From contig ML976684.1 of NCBI GenBank assembly GCA_010015655.1, positions 661,130 through 725,129 of the forward strand: a stretch of DNA of 64,000 nt. Reading direction: 5' to 3'. Below the pieces are notes generated by a model. It saw only the letters and a list, made by a program, of their open reading frames with translations. It had not been told where the DNA came from and did no database searches. Each line of letters opens with the position of its first letter. Within the stretch, counting starts at the first letter, position 1. Positions 11,228 to 23,889 of the stretch are shown here, in pieces. Origin of the DNA: Bimuria novae-zelandiae CBS 107.79. Taxonomy: Eukaryota; Ascomycota; Dothideomycetes; Pleosporales; Didymosphaeriaceae. The position numbers and the translations under genes are program-made.

Positions 11228-14200
11228 CTCTAAGGTGGGCGCAGTCCTCTAAGTCTGTTATGTTACCTCTTTCGTGTCTTGCCTTATGCTAGTATAACCG
11301 TAGCTTTGTTATCTTCCTCTATTATCTCTAGATAGGTGCTAGCCTTATACGCTCGCAGCTAGATGTCTAGTTATAGTAGTAGCCCCGCTTTATCTAGGTA
11401 TGCGTTATAATACTCCTTTACCTTATATAGTGCCCTAATAAAGCCTCGGGCGTTGTATCAGGTAGGGTCAGGATTATAGGTAGTCTAGGAGACTTTGTAT
11501 TATAGACGTCCTTAGTAGATATAGCTATTAAGGATCTCTTTTACTTGCTATTCTAGGTTGCTATTAACCTCTATTAGCTCCTCTTCTAGCTCTATCTAAC
11601 CTGGCAGTGTGTCTATGGCGGCTTTTTGTAGGTAGTCTATATAGAAGACATTGTGCATGTGCATGTACAGTAGAAGCTTAACTTAGTAGGAGTATCCTTT
11701 TATAGCGATAATTAGGTAGGGCCCGTATATCTGCTGGTTAAGCTTCTAACTAGGCTGGTTAGTTATAAAGCCTCTTAGCGTAATATAGACTTAATTGCCT
11801 ACTTTAAAATTTAGCTTATATTACTTCTTATTTGCTTAACGTGCTTATTGCTCCTAGGTATAAATAATCCCTCTTTAAGCTATCTCTATAGCCTACTTTA
11901 TAGCGTTGTATTGAACCTTTGCGTAGTTCTGCGCTTCCTCTCGGGACATCTACTTACGGGCTATAGGCGAGGTCTTTATCCGCTCTTCCTAGTCCTAGTA
12001 GTGTGTAGGCTAATGTCCGAACTCGATCTTGTACGGCGAGAGGCCTGTAGTCTCATAAGGCAGTATAGCCTGAGCCCAGTCCATATAGGGTAGTAGGTCA
12101 GACTAGTTATCCTAGTAGTAGTTAATAAATGGACGAAGGCGCTAGTTAAGGTACTAGTTTATAATTTCTATGTTGCTATTAGTCTAAGGATAATAAGCTG
12201 TTAAGAGCTTTTACTTAACGCCCACAAGTTAGTATAGCTTGTTTATAAATGCTGAGATAAACTGCGGGCCTCGATTAGAGACAATAGACTTGGGTGGGCC
12301 GTACACGCGCCAGATGTAGCGATAGTATATATCTATAGCCTGTTCCGCCGTGGTTGTCTTATAGTAGGGCAGTGAGAAGCAGCGCTTGCTTAGGTAGTTA
12401 ACTATAATAAAGGCGTTATTGTACCTTTTCTTGTTAGGTGGGAATAACTTAAAGTCTATTAAAACGTCTTACTATGCTTGCTCTAGTATTAGTAGTAGCT
12501 TAAGTAGTTCTAGGGTGCAGTCGCGGGGCGTATAACTCTATTAACAAGCCTTATAGGCGGTAATATAGGTATCTATATCCTTTGCTAGATTTAGCTAGTA
12601 GTACTAATCTTTAAGTAGCTTCGCTGTCTTCCTTTTTCCTAGGTAAGTAGTAAGCTACGTAGTATAGGTGGCTTAGATTAAGTAGGTGCGTAGGAAGTTG
12701 ACTGCTAGGACAACTAGCTAATCTTTATATAAGAGTAGATCTTAATTGTTTAGCTTTTATAGTCCTTAGTTATTAGATAGAGCTTTTTCCTGTAGCTTTT
12801 GTAGGCTATTGTAATTCTAGTTTACTTTAATTACCTAATTAACAAGGGCATAAGGATCCTCTGTAGAGGGAGAGGCTAGAAAGGTGTCTATTATAGCAAT
12901 CTTAAGCTCTTGGCCTTATAATCCTTAAGTAGCTAGGTTAGCAAGTTAGGTTGTGACTTCTTACACTATGTTAACGTCTAGCTACTTAGCCTATAAGAAG
13001 ACTCTTATGCGAGCTACCTTATTTTTCTCTTTTTAAGTCTATAGTTCCTCCTACTTACGTAATAGCGTGTTAGCTACTACGTTAGTAGTGCCTAGTTAGT
13101 AGGTAAGCTTTAGGTTAAAATTAGCTACTATTATAGCCTAGCGTATCTATCGAGGAGTAAGCTCGCGCTTAGTGGAGAAGTACTTTAGCGCTTAATAGTT
13201 AGTAATAGCGCTAAAGGGCTTAGTTATCTATAGACTAATAAGCTAAGATCTCTATTCTTTAAGGCTATAGATTATGGCTAGCATCTCTTTATCGTGTATA
13301 TTGTAGTTTATCTGCGGGTCGCTTATTGTCTTGGAATAGAAGGCTATAGGTCGCTAGAGTCTGTCGTCCTATAGCTAAGAGAGTACGCTAGTAATAATAC
13401 TATCGCTTGCGTTTGTTTCTATACGTGTGACGCGATAGGGAGAGTAGTAAGTAAGTACGTTATCTAATAGCATAAGGTCTTTAATTTACTAAAAGGCTAT
13501 AAGCTCTTGCTCTTTAAAGGCATGCTAGGCGCCCTTCTTAAAGGGCTTTATAAGTAGTCTAATAATGCGTCTATAGTTCTTAAGGAAGGTTCAGTAGAAG
13601 TTGTAAAAGCCTAAAAATAACTATATACTTTTAACTAATATAGGTATAGGCTAGTCCTGCATAGTAGTAATCTTCTCTAGGTCCTTCTAAATGCCTTAAG
13701 TGCTAATAATAAGGCTAAGGAATTTTATCCTAGTTACTATAAACTTGCTCTTCTTAATGTCTGCTTGCAAACCAGCGTCGCGGAGTTATTTAAGCACCTA
13801 CGTAACATGCTCCTTATAGTGTAGTGAATCCTTTAAGTAGATAAGGATATCGTCTAGATATGCTGTACAAAAGTCGTCAAGTAGGCTATATAGTACCCTG
13901 TTAATATATCGCTAGAAGGTGGCAGGTCTATTATAGAGACTAAATAGGAGCATATAATACTTATAGTTGCTATAGCGTGTATAAAACGTGGTTAGGTCCT
14001 CTGCTTCCTTATCTAGTTAAATACAATAAAAGGCCTGCTGTACGTCTAGCTTAGTAAATATCTTAGCACGGGCGAGCCTCGCAAGGGTCTCTTAGATAAG
14101 TAGGATAAGATAGACATCTTTCTTTGTAATAGCGTTAAGCTTGCGATAGTTAACACAAAATCGCTACCCCCCTCTAGGCTTTTTAGTAAATAGTACTAGT

Positions 14201-14813
14201 AAGGCGTAAGGCGCGTTACTATAAGTGATAACGCTACGTTAGAGGTAGTTATTTAGGTAATTCTTAATAAGCTATAACTACTCTAGAGATATACTATATA
14301 GTAGGCTTAATGTTAGTGTGTTATCCGCGATTAGCTTAATGTTGTAATTAACGCTATTATAGTGTAGAGGTAGTACGTTAGAGTTCTTCTTTAAGAAGTA
14401 AGCTAGGGTAGCGCCTGTATAGCCTAGGAATAGTAACTTCTTTATTTAGGTCTAGTAGGTCTATCTAGCCTAGCTCTTCCTTACGGTCTTAGATTAGCTT
14501 CTCTACTTTATAAATACTAATATAGCTAATAACTGTCTCTTTCTAACGCGCATTAATTATAAATACTATAGCTTTTATAATATTAATCTTAAGGCCTGCC
14601 TTAGCGAGGTCCTCGCGGGAGACAGGTTTAGGGCGAGTTAGCTACTACTCTTATAATAGTAGCGCTTGGTAGCGGAGCTACTCCTCTATCTTTGCTAGGT
14701 TTTTCTAGTAGGTACGACGCTAAGGGGATTGCTGCAATAAGTAGTAGATATGCTGTATAATAGCTATATTTATAAGCTTATTACGTTAGTTAGTATCTGC
14801 CTAATGCTTAGGA
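11228..14813 (-). pseudogene. Gypsy B pol relic: reverse transcriptase, RNase H, integrase, chromodomain
   Basis: Read on the minus strand from 14813 downward. Reverse transcriptase occupies about 14650-13600, including the YLDD active-site block near 13850. RNase H lies at about 13500-13150, integrase at about 12900-11950 and a chromodomain-like tail at about 11560-11400. The integrase core reads SNRGPQF where SDRGPQF is expected, so the catalytic aspartate has probably been lost by a RIP G-to-A change. Stops are scattered throughout. The 5' part of the coding sequence lies at 20363-22844 beyond the Copia insertion. Confidence 0.75.
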
Positions 14814-14818
14814 TTAAT

Positions 14819-15035
14819 TGTCACGGTTTGTAGCGTGATCTATTTCCTATGATCGATGGTAGCCTGCACTAGTCTGCTACTGCCTATACTAGTCCGCACT
14901 AGCAAAACGGCTGCCTACACTCCTTACTGCTGCCTAGATGGCTTAGCAGTCTATATCTTAGCTATTACTCACACACAAATGTAATTAGTGTATTCCTTAA
15001 TTCCTTCTATGTGCTATTGCCCTCTTCCCCTAATA
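14819..15035 (+). repeat. 5' LTR of the full-length Copia element
   Basis: 217 bp beginning TGTCACGG and ending CCCTAATA. The usual CA terminus reads TA, in keeping with RIP. Compared with the 3' LTR it carries the T or A allele at all four differing sites. Confidence 0.92.
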
Positions 15036-15048
15036 GTTATGAGCCCGG
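15036..15048 (+). promoter_or_regulatory. Copia primer-binding site complementary to the initiator tRNA-Met anticodon arm
   Basis: GTTATGAGCCCGG starts immediately after the 5' LTR. GTTATGAGCCC is the reverse complement of GGGCTCATAAC, the anticodon stem-loop of eukaryotic initiator tRNA-Met. Drosophila copia and Ty5-like elements are known to prime from such an internally cleaved half-tRNA, so this element very probably did the same. Confidence 0.8.
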
Positions 15049-15479
15049 TTACGACCTAGGAGTACACTCGCAATTCTTATCCTTCGTTTACGTATTACGT
15101 ACGCCTTATTAAAGCTTATGATTATATTATTCTTTGTTTACGTACACTACGCACGTCTCTTACAAAGCTTATAATTAATAAACCTTTGTTAACGTATAGC
15201 GCATACGTTTTTCACGAATACTCTTTTAGTCACGATAACTACTAAGTCTAATCTAATAGTGACACGAGTCACTGTTATCCTTAATAAACTATTAGACTGG
15301 CATAGCTGGATCTTCATACGAAAAGACTTAGCCGAACGCCATGAGCTCTGGCAATACGTTAACCCTAATTCTCTAAAAGAGAACTTAACGGTATCTACAA
15401 AGCCTATAGAACCTCTAATTTCTAAATAGAAGACTAGTGTAATAAGTATTAGAGATCTTGTAATAAAAGAGCGAGTCAA

Positions 15480-18400
15480 CTTCCGTTAGGAGTATAATTA
15501 ATAGGAGAAACAGATAACAGTATATAAGAAGAAGCAGAAGGCTCTAGCTAAGTTTAAGTTAGAAATAAGCAAGACTATCGTAAAACGCTATCTATACCTA
15601 ATTAAGAACCTTAACTTAGCATACGACTAACTCGTTGCTCTTAAAAAGTATCTAGCTCCCACCGATAGGAGCCGCCGTCGTGATATTATTAATAAGTTTA
15701 ATGCTCTTAAGACAGCGCTAAGGGCAGCGAAGAAGATTAAGTAATAGCTAGTAGACTAGATTAATATTACTACTTAAGCAAGAACGTTAAACTTTCTTAA
15801 GGTTAATAGGCAGCGTGCTTAGGAGGAGTTTCTTATAGCCTATAAGGTATTAGATTAAGAATACGCAACTACTTGTCTGCGTAATTACTTTAAATATAAA
15901 GCTACTAGAACACTTAATTAACTTCCCTCTCTAGAGACATACGTCTCTAAATTTATAAGCTACCTTCGCCTCGTTAAGCCTATATTATCTGGTCTTACGA
16001 CAGCCGCCGCAGAGCTTAAGATTATAAAGCCTACGTAGAGTAATAACTAGACACGAGCATGCCTATATGGCAAGGAATATTAATTTATCTAACGCTAGTA
16101 CTTAAATAAAAAGGCAAATAATTAACCTACAGATTTTAAAGAGGATCCCGAGATCCGCTAATAGATTAAAAAGAAGTTAAAAAATCCAAGACTTGCTACC
16201 GCTATAAGGAATGCTCTTAAGCAAGCTAAGTAAAAGGATAAGTAGCCTAGCCGCCTCTAAATTAATAGTAGAGAACCACCAGAAGATGTACACGCTCATG
16301 TAGTAGACGTTAGTTATATTACTAGCCTAGAACTAGAGCGATACGATTATAAGGGTAATGAGAATGCCTATCCTTCTAATAATGTTAAACCGCCTAATAT
16401 ACTGCCTGAGGTAGTAGCCGATTTGATTAACGCCAACAATGGTCATGAGCCTAGCCAGGACCTTACAGTAATGATTACCAACAAACAGAGTAAAAGCGAC
16501 CTATGTAACCGATGGATTCTTAATCTAGAATTAAATACGCATGTTATTAACTTAAAGCTATAGAAAGGCTGGAAGCGTTAGCGTGAAAATCTAGAAGGCA
16601 GAACACTATCTATAGGAAATAGTCAGATACTTATTATAGTATAGGGAGAAGTAGAGCTCGTCGCTCGCACTCCTAAAGGACTATAGATATTAGTCCTAAG
16701 TTATGTCGTATATATTAAAGGATTCTTAATAAGCGTACTTAGTCTCGCTCGCTATCGCATAAAGGACATTTACTTTAATTCTGGTTGCGATCTTATGTAT
16801 TAGCATAAGACTACGAACGTTATCGCTTAACTAGAGTATATAGGCGGACACTAGTTAATTAACGCCAACCCTACGCGTTGACCTTGTCTCTTAGACCTAT
16901 AGTTATTTAGAGTCTCCTACCGTCCCTTATACGCACTAAAGCCAAATTAGACTATTAATTAACGCACAGCCTATCTAATATAGGGTTACCTAAGCAAGAA
17001 GGTAATTAAATGCCTTAATTAGCATGTTAATAGAATTACCTTTACTAGAGAACTAAAGGACTGCTTCTGCCAAGCCTGTACTAAAGCTAAACTTACTTAG
17101 ATTATCTCTCGTCGAACCTTATTAGGTAAGGCAACTCGGCCTTTCTACCGAATAGGGATTAACTTGATCTATATCGTCCCAAGAGATAAGGCCTGCTGGA
17201 ATGGAGATCGATACAGATTTCACTTTATTAACGAGTACTTAAAGTGGCACGAGGTTACGATAGCTCTACGCAAGATAAAGCTCTTACTTACTTGCTAGAT
17301 ACTTTAACTTATCTAGAAAGCTTAAAGATAGTAGAACGCTAATGTTTATATTATTAGGTTAGATAATAAACCTGGATTTGGCGACTTCCTGTTAGATACT
17401 TTAGCTAACATAGGTATTCTGTGGGAGCCTGCGCCACCAGAGACTTACTAGCTAAACGGTCTATCTAAGAGAGTAGGAGGCATACTGTTAGTCCGTGCAC
17501 GAGCTATGCGCCTATATACAAATCTTCTAAAGTTACTCTTTAACGAACTTTATTAAATAGCAGTATATATTCTTAATCGCACTCCTACTGAAGTTTTAAG
17601 GTGGAAGACGCCCTATAAAGTAGTCTAGGGTCAAAAGCCTATTATATTACACATGAGACCTATTGGATGTCGCGCATATGTTCTCAATCGATCGCTTGTA
17701 CGGAAAGAACGAGCAAACAAGCTTGAATCACGAGCACTTATTAGCCACCTTGTAGGCTATTACAGAACTAACATCTTTCGCATCTGGTTACCTACCACTA
17801 ATGAGATCTTTGTTACCCGAGACGTGGTCTTCGAACCTACTTAGTTTTATACTGGGATGGATAACTATGCCAACGAATCAATTATTACTAAAGTTATTAA
17901 AGCACTATCGTTTTAAGAATATAAACTAAAGGATATTAATATTAAAGAATTACTTATCGCTCGTCAACGTCGATAGCTGTTTGACAAAGCACCCGTGACC
18001 TCTATAGATAGAGGGTCCCGCGTGGGGGGTGTAGGTTAATAGCATGATCAGCAAGAACGATTCTCTACGCCTGAGAATGTAGAAGAATAGTAACAATTAC
18101 TTACTCCTAGACCTACCAAACTTAGAGAGACTACTTTAATTAACGAAGCAGACTTCTCTTCTACATATAGCCTACCTAAAGGCTACAGACTATACGGTGA
18201 AGAAGCTCCACGAGATATTAATCTTAATTTAAATACTAATAATATTATCCCTAGTAGAAGACGTGCTTAGACTATTAGATTAAAAGACACCTTTAACGCG
18301 CATTTATATGCTATCGCGTTAGGAACAGAGTCTGTTAAGGACTATCTATCTACCTTTTCCACGGCACTCATATCCCTATCTACTAGGAGTAATAAGATCC

Positions 18401-19970
18401 TAAGGATCCATTAGAGCTAACTTCTACCACCGCCAAAGAATGTTAGGGAATTTAACTAACATGTCTATGGAAAGCAGTTCCGACAGGCGCTATTAAAGGA
18501 ATGGCGCTCTATCCGTGACAAAGGCTGCTTTAAGAAGACAGACAGGACAAAGGCCACTACTGATGCAGAGGTACTTCCACTCATGTGGGTATTTACCTAT
18601 AAAATTGATGATGATGGATTTCTATTAAGTTTTAAGGCACGCCTGGTAGTGCGAGGTAATCTAGAGGAGCAACCTAATAACACATACGCTGCGACTCTAG
18701 TAATTTAAAACTTCTAAGCTCTAGTTGCAATTGCTAACTACTTTAACCTCGAAATAAAGCAGTACAATGTACCTACTATATTCCTAAACGCAAAACTTGG
18801 CCGAAAGCTATATGCTAAGGTCCCTAATGGCCTTACAGACCTAGAGGATAAACTACTCGAGGTAATACGAGCTCTCTACGGGCTTAAAGAATTGTTACTC
18901 CTATAGTATAAGGAACTCTAAAGCTTACTAATTAAATTTAGCCTTAATCTAGTTAAAGGCTTTCCTTGCCTTTATACTAATCAATCAGTCATTCTCTTCG
19001 TCTATGTTAACGATATTGTTATAGCCTATTACTAGTTAAATAAGACGGAGCACCGCAAGATTGTCACAGATTTAATTAATCTCTACGACCTTAAAGAGAT
19101 AGGAGATCTTACCTAGTTCCTGGGCATACGCGTTATACGTGACAAAGTTAAGCAAAAGACCTAGCTAGTTTAGGATACCTTTATTAACAAGGTGTGCTCT
19201 CGCTTTAGTATCAACGCTATAGGCAAGGTCCCAGAAATTCTACTTATAAAAAACTAGTTACCTTAATTAAAAGAGGAGCTAGACAAAGCTTAAACACAGA
19301 TATACTAGCAACTTACGGGTTCACTCGCCTACATAGCGGTATAGGGACGTCCTGATGTTGCCCAAGCCCATGTGGTATATGCCTGCCACCTTATTAATCC
19401 GGGACAGTCTCACGTTGCGAAGATTCGTTAGACCTGGCGATATCTACTTGGAATAAAGACCTGGGCACTCTAAGCCTCTGCTTCTACCTTAGCACCTGAC
19501 CTCGCTGAGTATATCACGGATAAACCAGACTACCGTGATCCTCTGTTCTTTGGAGCCTCCGACGCATCGTTTGCAGATAAACCTAATACCCGCTAAAGCT
19601 CTTAGGGGTATGCATTTAAGCTAGCTAGAATAACTGTTAATTAGAAGGCTACTGTTTAACGTACAGTAACCAAGTCTACTACTAAAGCTGAGCTCCTATC
19701 CCTCTCGCTTGCCGGTTCTTAGATGCAGGAATGGATGCGCTTCTTTTAGGGTATCTTATTTGATACAGACTGCATGCCTACTATCTACTGTGACAATTAG
19801 TAGACTGTCAGCATTGTCACTAAGGAACAAGACCGGCTTCACACTAAGATGAAACATGTTAACGTATACTAACTCTGGGTTCGACAGGAGGTCTCTACCT
19901 ATTAACTCGATATTAAATAGATCCTAACTAACAAGATGCCTGCTGACGGACTTACTAAGGTTCTGCCTTG
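15480..19970 (+). pseudogene. Copia gag-pol relic
   Basis: The order is gag-like region (about 15480-16600), a protease-like motif reading NSGCDL at about 16778 (DSG expected, Asp-to-Asn by G-to-A), a CxxC zinc-finger half (CFCQACTKAK, about 17060) and integrase (DNKPGFGDFL at about 17360, then the open 63-codon fragment 17653-17844 with GCRAYV, LVGYY and RDVVFEP). Reverse transcriptase follows (LPLMWVFTYKIDDDGF, about 18575; LYGLKEL, about 18870; FVYVNDIVIAYY, about 19000), then RNase H (DASFADKPNTR, about 19560; TKAELLSLSLAG, about 19680; MPADGLTK, about 19935). The RT active site reads YVND instead of YVDD. Stops at former Gln codons break every frame. Confidence 0.85.
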
Positions 19971-20140
19971 ACAAAAGTTTATTAAGTTTCGTAGATAGCT
20001 TAGCCTTGTCGATATTAAGTCTTGTCTCCTTAAGCAAAAGGGCTTGGACATTCCTGACCTTAATATCCTCTATCCAAACCGCGGATAGTCAGCTACTCTC
20101 TCTCCTTATAGAGATATTGTTCGATCATAGCTGGGGGGTG

Positions 20141-20357
20141 TGTCACGGTTTGTAGCGTGATCTATTTCCTATGATCGATGGTAGCCTGCACTAGTCTGCT
20201 ACTGCCTATACTAGTCCGCACTAGCAGAACGGCTGCCTACACTCCTTACTGCTGCCTAGATGGCTTAGCAGTCTATATCTTAGCTATCACTCACACACAA
20301 ATGCAATTAGTGTATTCCTTAATTCCTTCCATGTGCTATTGCCCTCTTCCCCTAATA
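20141..20357 (+). repeat. 3' LTR of the full-length Copia element
   Basis: 217 bp, same termini as the 5' copy, preceded by the purine tract at about 20130-20140 and followed by TTAAT. An open frame starting inside it (20178-20408) is incidental. Confidence 0.92.
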
Positions 20358-20362
20358 TTAAT

Positions 20363-22844
20363 TCCTGTAGCTGTGCCCCGCGTTAGGATAATAATATCTT
20401 GTTTATAGTTAATCTATGTTATGTCTAGCTACTTAAGTATCTACTACCTATAGTTAATCTAGACGTTAGCTTCCTCGAGAAGCTTGCGGCTAACTATAAG
20501 GTCGTGGCGACTAGTGTTATAGGGTATAAAGTAAGTAGTAAGGTAGTAGCTATCTAGCACTAGGTTAGCCTAGAAGTGCTTATTTACCTGCCTGTTTAGT
20601 TAACTATTATATCTAGCCAGGGGAATAGCTTTTATGCTTTTAATAAATACCTTAAGTCCCTTCTTAATTATGCGGAGGTATTTAAGGTAGACTAAAACGT
20701 AACTACCTGCGCCTGTGTTAATAAGAGCCTTTAACCTAATCGCTAGCCCGTTTGTTAAGATGCGGTAGGGTAGAGTAAAAGCACTTTCGCTAAATAAGAG
20801 GTCTTATATGCTAGCAGCTCCTATAAGATTCTCTAGGAAGGAGACTTCCCCTAGAGTAATACTTTTCCTAATTCCTCGTTAGAAGAGAGGAAGCCTCTAT
20901 CTTTAGCCTTATAATACACCTCTTTATTAGCTTACGGTGCTAAATCGCTAGCCTCTAACGCTTTTTAATTAACAGGGCTATTTAGGTAGTCTTAAGTAAT
21001 GTGTCTTAACTTTTTATAATAGTAGTAGGTAAGCTAGTAGCTTAAAGCTATAGTGGCAGCGCGCGTTAGCTGTATACGAGCAAGGGGCTACGCTAGTATT
21101 AAAGCGTACTTGCGAGACCTAGTAGCTAAGGTAGGAGTAGCCTTCTTTTAAGATTCTTATTCGGCGCGCGCCGTAACCTAGGAGTCTGTAATTACTACCT
21201 CTCGTGCGAGGTCGCGGGCGATATTAACAAACTTAGAGTAATTATCTTTAAGGCGACGAACATTACGGCCTATATCTATATAAAGTTAATCTATAAGCTT
21301 CTTATAGAACTTTTTAACCTATTAATTAGTAGGTAGCTTGCGCTGCGTCGTAAGGCGGAAGAAGTCTACTTAGAAACTAGTAAACTTAGCTATAGAGTAG
21401 AGGCGTAGTTAGATAAATGCCTAATAGGCCTTCTTCTCTTTATATAGGTCGCTAAAAGCTTACTCTATTATATTTATTATAAATTTACTATTAATGCGTT
21501 TGCCACTGTCTCGTAGAGCTCTAATTAAAGTTACAAGTTAGTTACGGGCGGGATCCTCTATACGTGTAGTTATATATACTATAATACGCTCTTAGGTATC
21601 CTCTAAAGTCTCTCCCATAAACCAATCGCGGTTAGACCAAAGTTTGTTCTCTATATAGGCCCTCTAGTGCTTAAAGGTCGTAGTTGTCTTGCCGTCTAAG
21701 AGCAGCGGAGGGTCTAGGAACTTAACTAAGCGCTAGCTTACGCCTAAGGAGCGTGTATATAGACAAGTAATAGGCTTAAATAGTAATAAGTACGAAAAAT
21801 ATAAGTTATTAGGCTTACTAGACTTAGAGCTTAGCGGGTTATTAGCAAAGGAGACGCTCTAGCTTAGGGTCTAAAGGAGAATTTAGAATTTAGTTATATA
21901 AAATTAAGTTACTAGTGTATTAGGGGTAGAGCCTACTATAGCCTGTTTAGCAAGTTAGGCTTCTAACCTGTCTATCTTTTACTACGCTTAAACAAGGGCT
22001 TTATGCAGCCCTTCGCCTTTAGCTAAGATATTAGTAGTAATCTAGCCGTATATATATAGTTATTATTGCTCTACACCACGAAGAAGTAGCTAGCTAACTA
22101 GCTTTATAGTAATCTTTGCTAGTTCCTGCCTAAAATGCTTAATTACGGCCTCTAGCGTCGCAGTGATTAGGTTGTTGCTAGTAAACGTAGGTAGCTAGGG
22201 AGGTTATAAGAGGTCCTTATTAATACCTTACTAGATACGAGCAAGTTTTAGGAAAGTGTCTTAATTATGGTTTTCCTTAGTAATAGAGCCATAGCTCTAG
22301 ATTTCGTGTTCTTAGTAGATAAAGGGCTTAGATAGGTTATACGCGCTGTCCAGCATCTCCTTTTCTAAGACTAATGCTATAAATAGGTGTTTTAGTGCTA
22401 TTTTATTAATACTACGGGTAGAGTAGCTAGTTATTAGTTCTCTAGTAAGGAGAAGGCGAGCAGGTAGTGCTTAGGATAGTTAGTAGGGATAGGTTCCTCT
22501 CTTATAGAGGCTAAGGCTCTTATAGCCCTCTTTACGTAAGTAGTAGGTTGCCTGTATAGCACGTTCGTTAAGTAAAGGGCGATAGGCTAATTAGCTCTCT
22601 TAGCTGGCTATAGCGTGCTATTTTTAAACTACGTCTTTTAACTCCCTTTAAGCGATACGTTGCTTAGTAGTATTAGGACCTCTTATTACAGGTAATTATA
22701 CTTTATAATAAACTAATAGCTTAGCGTAGTTATATAATAGATTTTTTAAAGTAGTTATTATTAAGTCATGCGCGCAGGTAGATCGAGCGGTTTAACTTAA
22801 TATTTTATTACTATTTCTAGCTAAGTAAAGAGATCTTAGTGTAA
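20363..22844 (-). pseudogene. Gypsy B gag-protease relic
   Basis: This stretch lies between the right Gypsy B LTR and the Copia insertion, so by position it is the 5' gag and protease region on the minus strand. The minus strand reads charged, helical gag-like sequence with many stops. I could not confirm a zinc knuckle or protease motif, so the assignment rests mainly on position. Confidence 0.5.
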
Positions 22845-23092
22845 TATAAGGACAGGCACAGGCTCTTGCATTAAGAGAGTAGATAAGGTAGGTTAGCTCT
22901 ATTTTAGCTACACTAAGATAAGAAGACTGTAGGTACACAGGCCTGCGGCGCTTTTATGCGCTGCCGCTCGGCACGGAACATCTATCTATCCGAGATAGCT
23001 ACACTGGGTGCGTGGGCAGCTGCGCCCAGGCGTGAGGCAGTCGCGCCTCTCACGCGAGGTCATGTGTCCTGCCAGCATGCCAGGCCGTCACA
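22845..23092 (-). repeat. 5' LTR of Gypsy B (right copy)
   Basis: 248-bp LTR ending TCACA and followed by the GTACC target duplicate. It matches the left copy closely; most differences are C/T or G/A transitions. Confidence 0.85.
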
Positions 23093-23097
23093 GTACC

Positions 23098-23870
23098 TAT
23101 AATTCTATATTAATAAATAGTAGGATAATTAGGTAGAATTACTACTAATAGCCTAGCTAGCATATAATAGCATAAGGTTAGGAATAACGTAGTATTCCCT
23201 ACACTACGCTAACTATAGATATAAGCTAATTACTTATTAAGATCCGCGAAATATAGAATGTATTTTTATAAAAGCCTAAAATAAGGCTTAAAAGATAAAA
23301 GAACTTTACAAAGTCCTAAAGGAAAGAATTACCTAAGAAGCTTTTATAGTATTTAGAAATATAAATAAGTAAAGAATTAAGGGACTAATCTTTAAAAAGG
23401 GGGATAGAGTTTTCTTATTATAAAAAAATTCTAAGGATAAAATAACTTAGTAGAAAACTAAATTACCTCTAAGTAGGCCCTTTTAAAATATAAGAAACTA
23501 AGGGACCTATTATAACTAAACTACTTTTACTAATAAGTACAAGGATACACCTAACGTTTTATAAATTATTATTAAAACTAGCACTACTAAATGCTCTAGT
23601 TAAGACCTAGTTAAATTTAGAAGATAATAAGTACGAGGTTAAAAAAATTACGAACCTAAAAGTAGTCTAGGGTTAATAAAAATATTTAGTAAAATAGAAG
23701 GGATAGCCCAAATAATATAATACTTAAGAACTAAAAGAGAACCTTATAAACTATAAAGAGGTATAAAGGGACTTTTATTTTAAAATAAAGGAAGACTAGT
23801 TCCGCTAAAGCTAAATAATAATAAAAAGATTAAAGAATAAAAAAAAATTAAAATTAAGTAAAAAAAAAGC
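23098..23870 (+). pseudogene. Gypsy A pol relic, 3' portion with chromodomain
   Basis: Continuation of the integrase C-terminus after Gypsy B. At about 23630-23770 the + strand reads YEVKKI, KYLVKWKG and then ELKENLINYKEV, the signature of a C-terminal chromodomain of the type that targets chromoviruses to heterochromatin. It is interrupted by RIP-type stops. Downstream comes an A-rich lysine-coding tail. Confidence 0.75.
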
Positions 23871-23889
23871 TTAGTTTATAACTAGCTTA

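Larger units (their letters stand above)
14819..20357 (+). mobile_element. Full-length Copia (Ty1-like) LTR retrotransposon, innermost insertion
   Basis: Two 217-bp LTRs (14819-15035 and 20141-20357) differ at only four positions, all transitions, three of them CpA/TpA. TTAAT is duplicated on both sides (14814-14818 and 20358-20362). A primer-binding site matching the anticodon region of initiator tRNA-Met follows the 5' LTR, and a GGGGGGTG purine tract precedes the 3' LTR. Total length is 5539 bp. The + strand pol relic has the Copia order: protease, integrase, reverse transcriptase, RNase H. The copy is dead because of RIP-type stops, but it is the least damaged element of the nest. Confidence 0.93.
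10951..23092 (-). mobile_element. Gypsy B: chromovirus LTR retrotransposon, minus strand, split by Copia
   Basis: LTRs at 10951-11219 (269 bp) and 22845-23092 (248 bp) are closely similar and bear TGTGA...TCACA termini, RIP-modified at some ends. The target GTACC is duplicated exactly (10946-10950 and 23093-23097). A CCCCCC-type tract at about 11221-11227 is the complement of a polypurine tract, which fixes orientation to minus. With the Copia insertion removed the element is about 6.6 kb. Minus-strand blocks include reverse transcriptase (CTAYLDDILIYL, about 13850), integrase (GPPKSIVSNRGPQFISAF, about 12270) and a chromodomain-like end (KVSWTTYNPDP, about 11490). It is RIPed, but less than Gypsy A. 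Confidence 0.88.

Noticed and set aside
11062..11292. 76-codon open frame within and past the Gypsy B left LTR
   Set aside because: It spans the LTR and polypurine complement; its Ala/Arg-rich translation follows from GC-rich LTR repeats.
15189..15479. 96-codon minus-strand open frame at the 5' end of the Copia interior
   Set aside because: It is opposite to the Copia sense strand in the leader/gag region and has no protein family features.
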